Assembly (NCBI GenBank): GCA_015680685.1
Contig: MNCI01009017.1
Coordinates: 43,542-107,541, forward strand
Source of the DNA: Gnetum montanum
Lineage: Eukaryota > Streptophyta > Gnetopsida > Gnetales > Gnetaceae
Direction: 5' to 3'
Length of the DNA: 64,000 nucleotides
The position numbers and the translations under genes are program-made. Of this stretch, positions 34,142 through 45,780 are shown piece by piece. Every line of letters starts with the position of its first letter. Within the stretch, counting starts at the first letter, position 1. Below the pieces are notes generated by a model. That model saw only the letters and a program-made list of their open reading frames with translations, had not been told where the DNA came from and made no database searches.

Positions 34142-34977
34142 TGTTGAGTAGTTAGGTACCTCTACACTCAACCATACGAAGACGAGTGTTTCACGCATGA
34201 TCCGGTCGAACTCTATAGACGGACTAGTTGTGGTGTGCTAGATAATTACTTGTAGATCACAGTTTGCTCTCTTCTCACCTAGAATAGTATTAGCTTGTCA
34301 CGTATGGTTTAGTCCAGGGTGAGGTGTATGATGTGTTCCTACACTAATGCTCCTCTTGGGGATAATGGAAAATAATATCAACTAAACTAGGAGAGAGAGT
34401 GTGAAAGAGAATCTAAGCTAGTCTAAGTGCGATGAGCATCCATTCCTTAATCATCCGTACACATCTTGGACCTCATGCATGACTACCAATGGGATTACCA
34501 AGCGCATGGCCTAGGTATGCTACTAGGTTACCAAGTAGTCACACTTAAATGCGTTACTCATTATGCGTTACTAGGAGATAAGGGCAAAGAGATATTAACT
34601 AAGAAGGTAATAAATAACAATAAAAATTAAATAATTAAGCTAAGTGGATGTTTCAATGATGAAGTAATCTCGATCTTATTGTCGGTCATGTGTGTGTCCA
34701 AGTATGTCACACTCGAATAAGAATGTCGTACAATTACAATCATCACACTGCGGGCATGCACTGGGAGAAAGGGTTGAGAGGAAAAACTGACAAAAAGTCT
34801 GTACCTTAATACTAAAAACTATTGAAAACTTTTTACCCCCAAATCTACCTACCTCTTAGTTATAGATGAGGAGATAGGCTGTGATATCGCGTCTAAGCTG
34901 TGATATCGTGTACATGATATCGCATCGCCTGTGATATCACGTACGTGATATCACAACCAACAATTCATGACTCATCA
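34142..34977 (-). mobile_element. LTR F: Athila-like LTR in minus orientation, abutting truncated LTR of E
   Basis: 836 bp, TGTTGAG to CTCATCA, aligned throughout with the reverse complement of B's LTRs. It is CG-richer than D and E, so younger. No TSD is found: TGCCC on the left, GTACA on the right. GTACA matches the point in LTR E (40243) at which the truncated E LTR begins, so F probably inserted into E's LTR and the sequence to its left was later lost. No internal region remains. Confidence 0.85.
34930..34955. repeat. 26-bp perfect palindrome in U3 of LTR F
   Basis: The left arm is TGTGATATCACGT and the right arm its exact reverse complement, with no spacer. It is the last and best of five GATATC copies at about 34880-34955 and holds two ACGT cores. 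Confidence 0.9.
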
Positions 34978-35378
34978 GTACATGAAAAGTAAATTGAATG
35001 GAAATTAAATCTAATCTAAGTCAAAGTGTTGCAATGAATAAGAATCAATCTTGATCTTATTTCTATTCATGGAATGTATCTAGGTACATTGCCACTCAAA
35101 TAAGACTCCATACAACTAACTCAGATCCACTTTGCTAACTCTCACTAACTATTCTCTAAGACTATGAAATAAAACTACAAGAGTTTGGCTATTCTATTGA
35201 AAAAACTATGAAAAATTGATGTCCAAACCATGCACCTAAGAACTATATTTATAGGTTAACATACATGCCATGATATCAGATATCCAACATCACTTCTAGG
35301 CCTTGATATTAGGTATTTGACATTGGAGCTTTAATATTAGATACCCAATATCAGAGCTAGGAAAAAAATGATTCATCA
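34978..35378 (-). mobile_element. Truncated 3' LTR of element E
   Basis: It aligns with the outer 370-400 bp of the right LTR of E from 40243 on; roughly the first 490 bp (plus orientation) are missing and replaced by LTR F. It ends TTCATCA at 35378, next to the PPT. TGATATCAGATATC lies in its U3. Confidence 0.85.
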
Positions 35379-35391
35379 TACCCCCATGACT
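35379..35391 (-). promoter_or_regulatory. 3' polypurine tract of element E
   Basis: Minus strand AGTCATGGGGGTA runs straight into the LTR start. This is the best-preserved true PPT of the family in the window and the reference for the internal copies. Confidence 0.8.
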
Positions 35392-37140
35392 GAATGAAAA
35401 CTCATCCTCAAGTGAACAATAGAAGGAACAAGTCCCTTACATAATATTGGGAAGGTATGGGATCATTTATTGACATGTAAACTACTGACTGAATCTGAGT
35501 GCTACATTACAAAATTTTATTCAAATGGATGCATACAAAATCACAGAGTGACAAAAAGATTGGATAGACATTGAAGATTACAAAATTTATAGAGGTCTTT
35601 AGAAATCCACTGAAGATGATTCTTCTTGTTGTTGCTAGCGGTGGTAGACTTTTAACCTTGATTGTTATGTTAATTCTTCTCTAGTTATGTAGAGCATTAT
35701 TAAAGGATGGAATGCAATTTCTTGTCATCGTCCCATGGATCTAGCAAACATGCAGAGTTTGAGCTACTATCTTGTATGTGCTACAACTTTTCCATGGGCA
35801 TATCCTCTATTGTCCCCCTCTTAGCTTCATTTTCATGCTTAGTAAAAGACCTTTTTCCTTAGGTGTTTCGTTTAGCATCACTTGTAGTCGTCAAAGGATC
35901 AACATTAGTTTTAGTAAAAATTTCCTTTCTAATAAACCTTTTTTTGGATCACTTAGTTTGAATTTAAGTACAAGGTGATGACAACATACTATGCCCAAGG
36001 CTATGAGGTAACTAAAATCATCAAGCTATTCAAATTATTTTGATCACTTACTATTAGTTAACATGATGTTCAAAAATAGGATGTTAGAAAAATTTCAATG
36101 TGAACATTCCTAGCTCCCATGACTAATAAGAGTAACCAAAACCAAAAGGCTCATAATCGCAAAACCAAAAGGCTCATAATCGCATGCAATAGTGAGGTGA
36201 ATAATGGGGTGAGAAGAGATTGCAAAGATCCAGATGTAAGGTACTTGACCATGTCCACAATAGGTTCTTATGAAAAATGTGATTAAAATGATCAACATAC
36301 CCATCTGTCCAAGTTTAGACCAAGTCCATACCATGAACAATGACCTTGCATTGATGTGTTCCTTCCTACCAACCACTATGAGTCCACAACCACCTCAAAG
36401 AACAATAATCACTCCAAAAAGAAAAGAAAAGAGAAGAAGGAAGAAAGGGCCTTAGTTAGAGGGGTGCCTTTAGGCATGGGTAACATGTCTTTCCAGCCCC
36501 ATAACCAGTGCTTGTAACTTGTTATTGTGTCTAAGGGGTGTGCTTTGAATTTCCATCATTATTTTTGTGTTGTTTTTTTTTTTCTTTTTTCTTTTTGTCT
36601 CTCTTCTTTTTTTCTTTTGATGGGAACCACACTATGCAAAGATAGAGCTTCCTTTTTATTGGTTGATGGAGAAGTGATGATACATTCTAAGAGGAGTTAT
36701 AAACCACATGAAGGAAGTTAAGGAGAGAATCCAACAAGTCCCCTTGAGGTCACACCCTTTACCATTCCCACTCAGTCATTCCCTCTTTCTTCAAGGTACA
36801 ATGATCATTGATGAATTTTAGTTTCAAAAAAGAAGAACCAAATTGTTTCCATGATAAAGACCTTTTATTCAGAGAACTAGAGGGATGGATGAGGTGGGCT
36901 CATTATGTTACACAATTACTTAACAAATCATCTTAATAGCATAGCACAAAAACCCAGCACATAGTGTTGACTTTTGCATCATGACTTGGCAATTTTAGTA
37001 ATAAAAACATTAAATACATTCAAAAAACATAATGAGAATGACTCAAGAAAAGAGAAAAATATAAAGAAAATAAACACTATTAATAAATGAAAAACACATG
37101 AAGAATTAGAAAATTCTAGAACTAATAAGCAAATTAGTTA
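35392..37140 (-). other. 3' tail of element E with ORF2 remnant
   Basis: No intact gene. 35640-35760 aligns on the minus strand with the end of D's ORF2 (block DPW-x4-K). A mid-tail PPT-like copy lies at 36115-36124. 36440-36560 matches 26048-26160 of D. The rest is eroded spacer. Confidence 0.6.
36115..36124 (-). promoter_or_regulatory. PPT-like motif, mid-tail copy (element E)
   Basis: Minus strand AGTCATGGGA in the context ACTCTTATTAGTCATGGG, matching the mid-tail copies in A (403-414) and B (53450-53460). Confidence 0.4.
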
Positions 37141-37249
37141 CTTTCATGCATTTTTGAACCAGTTTTATATTTTCATTTTCTAGCCACTGGGTGTCTTCTA
37201 ATTTAGTGGCTACTACATAAACTAGCTTTTTCTTAGACACTTTCTCTTG

Positions 37250-39620
37250 AAATTTATGGTGGGTTGGTATAGGGTTGTGTTAATATTTCAAACTTCAACT
37301 ACATTCTTTATCATTATTAATAATGCATGGATTCTTCTATCTCTCCACAATGATAAGTTTATCATTTATATCCTGNGATAATGCATGGATTATTCTATCT
37401 CTCCACAATGATAAGTTTATCATTTATATCCTGTGTTGGAGTGGTAATGGGTGTTGGCTTCTACGTATGATTAGGAGACATCATTTTTCTAAGGAAGGTT
37501 GTTGCATTAGATTGGCCTTATGCTAGTTTAGATGATGTGATAGGTCCATGAGTGTTATGCTTCTGCCTAGGCCCTTTCCAAAAGAAAGGACATTTTTGAG
37601 ATTATGGTGGGAACCTACTAGCATTATCATTTCTATGTGTGTTTGTAGCACAAGTGGCATTCTCTTGTTGATGTTATGGTGATGAACCTTCCTGTGTTGC
37701 TGGTGGTGGCACATGAGGAGGTGGAGTATGGGGATGTTGAGGATATGACGAAGGAGGAGAGGTGTGAGGTGGTGAACTCATATAAGATGTTGCAAGATAA
37801 AGACATTTGGGAGAGTGGTTATAGTGATTTGAGATAGAGGAAGCACAACTGGTTGGGAAAATAGCTTGTTGAACATAATATCCATACGAGTTCGGCTAGC
37901 AATAAGGGTAGGGCTAGTTTGATGATGGCCTCCCCTACAACTGTGGGTTTTGTCATTGCAATTGATAGTAGTTTTGAGGATGATAAGAAGTACCACTAGG
38001 ATAGTATAGTTGGTTGTAGGATTGTCTAAAATTACCTTGTGGGAAAGGAAATCTTCTGGGCATGTGCTTATGTACAAACTTTGGATTTAATATCCCTGCC
38101 CAATACTCATGTAGATGTAACTAGACTAGGCAATGACCCTTCGGATGGTCATATATGCAGATGTCACATCCATTATCTTCGTCTATAGTTGAGTATATAG
38201 CCTCATTTCCTTCAGCTATTTTTCCCTTTTTCCAAAAAGTGTTCCTAACTATTTCTTGCTTATGCTTCCTTTGTTCATTGTGATCACTTGGTTCATTTTT
38301 CATTGCCTTCTCCTCTATGATTTCTACACAAGTTTTAACTTTCTCATTCATCAATTCTAACATATGGCCCAGCTTTGCTTTATGCTTAATGAGAGAATTT
38401 TGTATTGGTAAGGTTTGTTGTAAAATCATCTCATTAAGAGCTACCTCTTTTTCCTCATCATAGATATGGACCCTTTTCTTTTGAAGAGTTAGCTCCCAGT
38501 TATTTTCCTCTACATTCTCTCATTTACATAGCTCTCCTTATTCCTTTGCCACTTTCTCAATTAGCCTTTGTATTTGATGGGCTTTTAATTCGTATAACTG
38601 ACCTTGGGCATAAAGCCCAAGGGTCTTCCTCATTTCATTACAAAACCCATCTATGATGTGAAAAAATTGCTCTTTTTGATAGAAATCATGACCATGACAT
38701 CTATGTAGTAGTGAATAGTATCTATCCCAAGCCACATCTAAGTGTTCATGATTTTCTTGCTTCCACTCTTGGATTTTTTTTCCTAGGTTGGACACTCTCT
38801 CATATGTTTGCTATTTTTCATTGAAAAGTTATAGCATTGTGGAACATTGGTGAATGGAACTTGTTTTTAATGATCTATACTAACTTTTCACTTCATCGAT
38901 TAGTATCCTATGAAAGAGCTTAAGCTTTTGCCACCCACTTTCAATATTGTATGAGACACAAGCATCATGGAAGGCTTGTAGATGATGTTGTGGATTCAAG
39001 TCATAGCCTCCTAAAAATTTAGCAATATTGTTTATATTAAGCATGGGTAAGCGATTGTCCTTGTAATGCCTGTGAGGTATCTTAATTACCTTTGTGATCT
39101 GCATTAGGCTCTTCGTGGCCAACAAGGGTTCATTGTCATGAGACATGTTGTGATGAAAATTTTTGTTTGATTATAATGATCTTTTCTATGCTTATTTTTA
39201 TGTCTTTGATTTTGCCTTTAGGTTCAATTTCTATTTTCATCTTGACTTGTAGTGGAGCTCTATCTCTATATCTACATTCATCTTTGTCAAAACTAGATGT
39301 TGAAGAGGAAGAGAAATATGAAGAACTAGGAGAATCACCATGGCTCCTATAGTTCTTCCTTAGGTCCTTTACTTTATCTTATCTAGGTTTAGAGGAGGTC
39401 CTAGGCCTTGAGGCCCTCCTTGTTCTATGACTTTCTCCATCTCCTCTAGGATTTTTTGCACTAGTTGAATGTAGCCTTTGAGTGTAGTAAGGCTCTAAAT
39501 GAGCATAGGAAATCCTTGTTTGAGGTTGTTCACTTCAATTTCTTCAGTATGTATCCTATCATTTCTCCTATGAGTGTTCTTATCATACGATGCATTATTG
39601 GCTATGTGTGAAGAAGACAT
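37250..39620 (-). pseudogene. gag and Gag-protease spacer of element E
   Basis: Start taken as the ATG at 39618-39620 (leader MSSSH, as in A and B). The order is a charged linker; a gag block (39146-38880, with IAKFLGGYDL and LQAFHDACVSY); a capsid-like block (38795-38538, with LDVAWDRYYSLLHRC and LGLYAQGQL); a helical region (38429-38180); an intact Cys/His motif C-x2-C-x3-H-x4-C (38130-38168, YDHPKG); and a Pro/His-rich spacer (37523-38077). Only a few stops separate long open stretches, so gag is better kept than in D. An artificial duplication at the N (37376) lies in the spacer. Confidence 0.82.
37320..37435. repeat. Single-N junction with duplicated flanks
   Basis: About 54 bases ending TTATATCCTG lie on each side of the N at 37376, the same assembly pattern as at 6765. 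Confidence 0.8.
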
Positions 39621-39733
39621 GGTTTTTTTTTATAATGTGTGTAACTTAAAATATTAATGTTTTCTAAAGATAAATTATTAATACTTTTACAGTGATTGTT
39701 TGTGATATAACTAATCTAGATAACTAGCACCAT

Positions 39734-39750
39734 ACCCAGCAATGGCACCA
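39734..39750 (-). promoter_or_regulatory. Eroded tRNA-Asp primer-binding site of element E
   Basis: Minus strand TGGTGCCATTGCTGGGT lies one base from the LTR. It differs from the intact site in A by C-to-T and G-to-A changes. Confidence 0.8.
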
Positions 39751-39751
39751 A

Positions 39752-40615
39752 TGATGGGTGGCAAGGCACACATATGCCCAATTATATGAATCACAAGTGT
39801 TCATGCATGATCTGGTCAAATTCCATGGATGGGACTAGTTATGCATATAGATCATTATGCCTTGATCATAGTTCCCTATCTTTCCACTTGGACTAGTGGT
39901 AGCTTGTCACGTATGGTTTAGTCCAAAGCTAGGCATATGATGATTGATGTTGTTGTGGGATTATTCTATTCTTAACAATAATAGAGAAATTAATTATTTA
40001 ATCTAATTAACAATGGAAAGTAAACTATAAACTAGCCTACGGGCAATGAGTGTTCATTCATAGCTTGCCATACACATCTTGAACCCATGTATTCACTACT
40101 GGGATTATGAAGCACTATGCTACTAGGAAAACCAAGAAATAATGCTATTGGGGTCACCAAGTGAATATGTGTTTATGCTTGAAATTGGTTGGGCTCATTC
40201 CACCAATTCATTAATATGCATGGAAACATAAATATTAACTAAGTACATGAAAATTAAATTGCATGGAAAGTAAATCTAATCTAAGTTAAAGTGATGTAAT
40301 AAATAAGAATCAATCTTGATCTTATTTTTGTTCATGGAATGTGTCTAGGTACATTACCACTCAAATAAGGCTTTGTACAACTAACTCAGATCCACTCTAC
40401 CAACTCTCACTGATTGTTCTGTAAGACTACAGAATAAAACTACAAGAGTTCAGCTACTCTATTGACAAACCTATGAAAAAATAATGCCCAAACCATGCAC
40501 CCAAGCACTATATTTATAGGTCGACACACATGCCACAATATCGTATATTCGACATCTCTTCTAGGCCTTGATATTGGGGATCTATTATCGAAGCTAGATA
40601 AAAGATGGTTCATCA
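39752..40615 (-). mobile_element. 5' LTR of element E
   Basis: 864 bp, TGATGGGTGG to GTTCATCA, with the PBS adjacent. Closest to the solo LTR at 23306-24328. U3 has remnants of GATATC words (40535-40590). The TSD on this side would be ATAAA (40616-40620); the left partner is lost. Confidence 0.88.
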
Positions 40616-41217
40616 ATAAATGTTGGATAAAACTAAGTATTGTAACTCTCTCCATTGTTGATGTGTGAGCTAGTTTTTTTATATGAAATTTAAAACTTAC
40701 TTGAGATGCATAGTTATCTTCTATAAAATTTGTGTTAAGGATAGTAAATCTTGGAAGCTTGAAAGTCTTCTTTGAGTAAGTCTTTTTTTGCATAATTAAT
40801 ATTCTGTACATTTTCTCTTACTTAAATATTCCTTTCATGCAAAATAAAATATTATTTATTTATATCTATTTTAATATGTTAACCTCATTAATTTATCCAC
40901 AATTATGTTCTTTTATTTATGCAAAGAAAATATATGTATGATCATGTATGTTTATTTTCTTTTAATAAAATGAGCTGAAATGAGTTATGATTAGAAGTCC
41001 TTTGGGCCTTAAAATAAATAATTCATCTAAATTCACAATTAGTAATTAGATGGATGATGCATTTGATTAGTGTATCTGTGAAGCATGTAGTATTTATAGG
41101 GATCATTGACTAAATATTTTGATAATAATATATTTATATGTAGATCTTGAATGAATGTGTTGCATTATTTATTTAACTTGCATACACCCTCCCTTGGATG
41201 TGGAGATGAACACCACT
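40616..41217. other. Spacer between elements E and C
   Basis: AT-rich and without genes. ATAAA at its start is the expected right TSD of E; CCACT at its end is the possible left TSD of C. Confidence 0.5.
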
Positions 41218-42218
41218 ATCCAATCCTAACTATTGTAGTAGGTTCACTCCAATATTAAATCACCTTCCAACACTAAATCTAGATATTATGAAAAGATAAT
41301 TAATTTTTTAGAAAATGAGAAACTATGTATCTTCAATTTATTCAAGGAACATTACAATAGGATTTCAAAATGCACAAAACAACCAAAATTTCTCAAGCAC
41401 TCAAATGATGCTATAGAGCATAAGGCTCTACAACCATACAATATTTGTTCTGAATGCAAGACAAAAGGAATGGAGAATCTCGACCATAACCTGAGGTATC
41501 AACTCACAAGTAATACTAGAATACATTAACCAACATATAATATATTTAGCCTTGGAGCTGCAACACATATGCACTCACTTAATGTGCTCTCTTAACCTCT
41601 TTCCCAAGCTTAACATATGAGCTTACATGAAATTTCATCTTTCTCTATGGTACAAGCATGAAACACAAATCAATTTTATTAAAGAAGTAATAAAAATCCT
41701 AGGAGATATTCCTCAAGCTCAACTTGAAGTTCTTATGCTATTTCCATCTTTTACACCTTTACTTTACTATTTTGAAACTTGGAAAAGGTAATTGTAAAAG
41801 TTTTCCTAGTTGTATTGGTCATCTCTAGTCTTCTTTTGTTGTCTCCTACCAAAATACAACTTTCAGGAGAGACATCTCCTAAGTGTGGAAGACATCTCCT
41901 TTAAGAGTGAGATGTGTTCTCCTAATAGGGATGTCTTCTCTTATTAGAGACATCTTTGATTAAGATATCTCATCAATTTGAGAGATGTCTCCTCATCATA
42001 AATATTCTCTTAAGATGTTTCTTATCCAATGAGAGATGTCTGTTGTGAAGAATCAACTCTCGATAGAGACTTCTCCTACATATCCCAGATGTCTCATGTG
42101 AGGTCTTGACTCCAAAAAAGACGTCTCATTAATCTTTAAGATGTCTTCACAAAGCTGAAAACTTGCAAAGATACCCATGTAGGGAATGAACAAGGGAATT
42201 GGAAGAGATGTCCCTGCA
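41218..42218 (-). mobile_element. 3' LTR of element C
   Basis: Aligns with the split right LTR (46995-47199 plus 54823-55556) and ends CCCTGCA at 42218. The outer start is uncertain by about 20 bp, because the first bases do not match well. U3 holds a dense GAGATGTCTC array (41870-42130). Confidence 0.75.
41870..42130. repeat. Palindromic GAGATGTCTC / GAGACATCTC array in LTR C
   Basis: About 13 copies, some on each strand, at roughly 20-25 bp spacing. The same array is present at 55225-55500 in the other LTR, and a related one lies outside element C at 61370-61570. Confidence 0.8.
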
Positions 42219-43210
42219 TAAGCTCTTCCATCCTTTAAAAAGTAAACTCAAGTAAACAAGGGAGTAAGGTTTGAAGTGATTCCCCATTATTGAAGTTTGA
42301 TCTAATGGATCCATACAATATCATTTGTGGATTGATCNTTTGAAGTGATTCCCCATTATTGAAGTTTGATCTAATGGATCCATACAATATCATTTGTGGA
42401 TTGATCTTTCAAATGGATCTAATAATTATACCTCTTGATTCTTTGAGTGCTAGAAGCTTCTCTACTTGAGTATGATTGCCTTGTTCTCCTTAAAGGTTTG
42501 GACTAATTAATAGCCCCCTTCAACTCATCAATGCTACCCTATACAGTCTCCTCATCAATCGATCCGTGATATTGTACAAGAAATAAAATATTAAACATAA
42601 AAGATATATCAATATCATCCAAGAAATCAATCTCAAAAGCATTATCATTAATGTTGGCCTTAAGTCTAAAAGGCCCCATCTTTCTAGCTTTCAACTTGTG
42701 GAAGTTAATACCCCTCAACTATTTTTAGTTTGAGTGCACCCAAACCAAGTTACCAACATCAAAATTTGGCTTTCATTTGCTCTTATTTTTGTTGAGAACT
42801 CTCTCTTCAGCCTTTTTCTTAAGATTTAATTTCACTTGGGCATGGAGATCTCTTATATCTTGTACAAAATCAACACTAGGTTGAGCTTCACCATCAAGGC
42901 TCTTCAAGGTATCCACCATCCTTGGATAAAATCTATAGTTTACCTTAAATGGGCTTTTACCAATAGCAATATAAAAATCATTATTTTATGAAAAATCAGC
43001 ATCACACAAAATTTTTTTCCATGTATTTGCCTATCCATCACATAAACATCTCAATATGTTCAGCAAGGACTTATTTACCACCTTCATTTGACCATTAGAT
43101 AATGGATGATATGTACTAGAGAAATTTAACTTTGTCCCCAAAATTTTTCAAAGGGATCTCCAAAAGTGAATTGTGAATTTAGAGTCTATGTCACTAACAA
43201 TATTTAAAGG
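42219..43210 (-). other. 3' part of pol and 3' untranslated end of element C
   Basis: 42219-42236 (minus strand AAAGGATGGAAGAGCTTA) is the likely polypurine tract next to the 3' LTR. 42600-43210 continues integrase past the catalytic region with many stops; at about 43080-43200 (minus) the DG-x-T-E block of the integrase core is only faintly visible. Confidence 0.5.
42250..42410. repeat. Single-N junction with duplicated flanks in element C
   Basis: About 68 bases from TTTGAAGTGATTCCCC to GGATTGATC flank the N at 42338 on both sides, an assembly artefact. Confidence 0.82.
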
Positions 43211-43680
43211 AACTTAATGCAACTTCACAATACATTGGAAAAATAAATTTGCCACATGAGAAGCATTAGCCACCTTTTTTCTTGGAATGAAGTGTGTCAT
43301 CCTGGATAACCTATCTACAACAAAAAAAATTGCATCATTTCTACTTTTAGTTTTTGGAATATGACTCATAAAATCCATATACGTACTCTCCCATGGACCC
43401 TTGGGAATTCGGAAAGGCATATAATGTCCATTCACTCCTTACCTCCTTTGAAATTTTGACAAGTCAAACATGACTTCATAAATTTTGAAACTTTAGTTAC
43501 CATACCAAGACAAAAATAGTACCTACCCATAAGCTTCAATGTTTTATCCTTGTCAATGTAACATGCCATGTCACTATAATACTTTTCAAACAAAATCTTC
43601 TTTCTAAAAGCACAATTAGGAATACATGCCTTTCTATTTTTAAATAAAATTTGATCTTGAATATGATAGTCCATCCACTA
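43100..43680 (-). pseudogene. Integrase of element C (decayed)
   Basis: The zinc domain is read at 43674-43432; its Cys pair is kept (CLTCQ), but both expected His positions read Tyr (EKYYSD and ACYIDKDKT), each one C-to-T away. The core starts at 43435 with STYMDFM (first catalytic Asp) and VVDRLSRMTHFIPRKK, then HVANLFFQCIVKLH. The match is to chromovirus integrases and not to the Athila-like elements nearby. Confidence 0.78.
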
Positions 43681-45030
43681 GTCTATCCTACTCATCCATA
43701 GCTCTTTGAGGCTCTTTCAAACTTGCCCAAAATCAACATTATGCTCATACAAATCAACAAAATCACTCATACCTTTCACATTAGGTATGCTGAAATTAAC
43801 CACATGTATCTTTGACAATGAATAAGCCACCACATTGGCTTTTCTATGTTTTTTTTTTAATACAAAATTAAATTCCTATAACTATGCAATCTACTTCATG
43901 TGCTTTGCACTCAACTTGTTTTGAGAGTTTAGAAATTGTAGTGCTTTGTGATCCGTCATCAAAGTGAACTCTTTGGGCAATAACTAATGCTTCCAAGTCT
44001 TGATTTCTTAAACAATAGCATATAAATCCTTCTTATATATGCCATATTTTTTTCCTTAAATCATTTAATTTTTGTAGAAAAACCACCATTGGCAAGTTCA
44101 CCTGCATCCATCTACACTAGGAAAATCTTATGAAAATCTAGAATTTCAAGCACCAATTCACTGGTAATTTTTTCTTTTATCTAGTCAAAGCTTTATTGGG
44201 TTTTATTATCCCATATGGAATCTTTATTTTTCTTCAACAAAGGAAACATAGGCCATGAAATACCACTAAAATTTTTCATGAACAATCTATGAAATCTTGC
44301 TAAACCAAGAAATGATCTTACCTCCTCAACATTCTTATGAGTTGGCCAATTCCTAATAGTCTTAACCCTAGTAGCTTCCATCCAAATTTAATTTTTAAAA
44401 ATCACATGCCCTAAATATTTTATTTCCCTATTGAAGAAATGACTTTTCTTCACATTGATTACTAATTTCCTCCTCTAATTTAAGATAAACCATCCTCAAC
44501 TAATCCAAGTGCTCTTCTTCATTAGAGCTATACACTAAAATATTGTCAAAAAAGATAATACCACACTTATCATTCAAGTCCTTCAATACATCATGCATCA
44601 ATTTCATGAATGTAGTAGGTGCATTCATGAGCCTAGATGACATTACCATTAGATGTCTTGAAATTTATCTTCCATTCATCACTAGATCTTATTCTAATTT
44701 GATGATAACAACTATTTAAATCAAATTTGCTAAAAGTCTCTGCATTGGTAAGGATATCAAAGATATCATCCATCCTTGGAATATGAAATCTCTACCTCAT
44801 TATTATCCTGTTCACTATCCTAGAATTAATGTACATCCTACATTCATTACTTTTCTTCTTTGGCACTAGCATCGCTAGAACTACACAAGGTGAAATGTAT
44901 TTTCTCACAAAGCCATTTGTAACTCCTCTAACTAACTTTACAATTTAGATTACTAATTTGTTGCCATCTAGTAAGCCCTCATGTTTGAAATGGTAGCACC
45001 AGGAATGAAATCGATCTGCTATGGTACATT
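43681..45030 (-). pseudogene. Reverse transcriptase and RNase H of element C (decayed)
   Basis: The catalytic box lies at about 44545-44556 and reads F-F-D-N followed by ILVYSSNEEEHL: the second catalytic Asp is Asn. The connection block is clear at 44381-44193 (NVEEVRSFLGLARFHRLFMKNFSGI). The RNase H stretch (43850-44150) has numerous stops. Upstream RT blocks (44600-45030) are recognisable only by their order. Confidence 0.72.
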
Positions 45031-45780
45031 CCTCATTGATGTCAATTCATTGAATTTCTCCTTAAACATCTTTTAAAATTTCTTCTTCAAGCTTAGCACA
45101 TTTGTAGGAAGTTCAACCTATGCATCATTATGATTAGAAGAAATTTTTAAAACAACAAAAATCCAAAACCTATTTCATGATGTTCCTTAATGTATTCAAT
45201 CTCTTATAGAAGGATTAAGGAAGCATTAAGTAAGCTTTGCTACCTTCATTATTTAGTTGTTATGGAAATCAACTTATGGATTCCATCAAATCTAGCTACA
45301 CACGAGATATTTCTTGCTTTATCAAACTACGTACCATTGTCAAAATTTCAAGGTATATTAAGAATTACTCAGCATAATCTATTAGAAAAACATCACACTT
45401 CACAACATCATAAAAACCTTCAATTTTAAATTTTAAAGTACATTGTTTCCTCACCTCTTGGAAAAATCTATAGATAACCAATGCACTTTATAAGGTCTAG
45501 GATGAGGATTAGTTATCAAATCCAATTTAGTCATTACTCTAGAAGAAATAACATTTTCTTGGGCTCCCTCATTAATGAAAAAAGGTATCCATTTTCTACT
45601 AAGAAAACATCTAGCCTTAGTTCAAAATAACAATTTTCTAGTTGGATGGTCTCCTTTCTTGACATTTTTCATGAGTGTACAAGAATTTGATTCAAAAACT
45701 TACTCAATATTAAGACCATTAGAATTACCACTATGAAGAGCTTGGCTTGATGTCTTCTTCACCTCCATAATTTGCACATC
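45031..45780 (-). pseudogene. Protease region of element C (badly decayed)
   Basis: It lies between the gag zinc knuckle and RT, where the aspartic protease should be. Only short frames remain, and I could not place the D-S/T-G triad with confidence. Confidence 0.45.

Larger units (their letters stand above)
34978..40615 (-). mobile_element. Element E: deletion derivative of a D-like Athila element
   Basis: On the minus strand: 5' LTR (39752-40615), eroded tRNA-Asp PBS, gag, a junction near 37140-37250, a 3' tail (35379-37140) with remnants of D's ORF2, a PPT and a truncated 3' LTR. Protease fades out after the CAQEI-type linker, and RT, RNase H and integrase are absent, so it could only have moved with proteins supplied by another element, if the deletion preceded insertion. 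The deletion end lies between a block equal to about 21300 of D and one equal to about 26100 of D. Confidence 0.85.
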
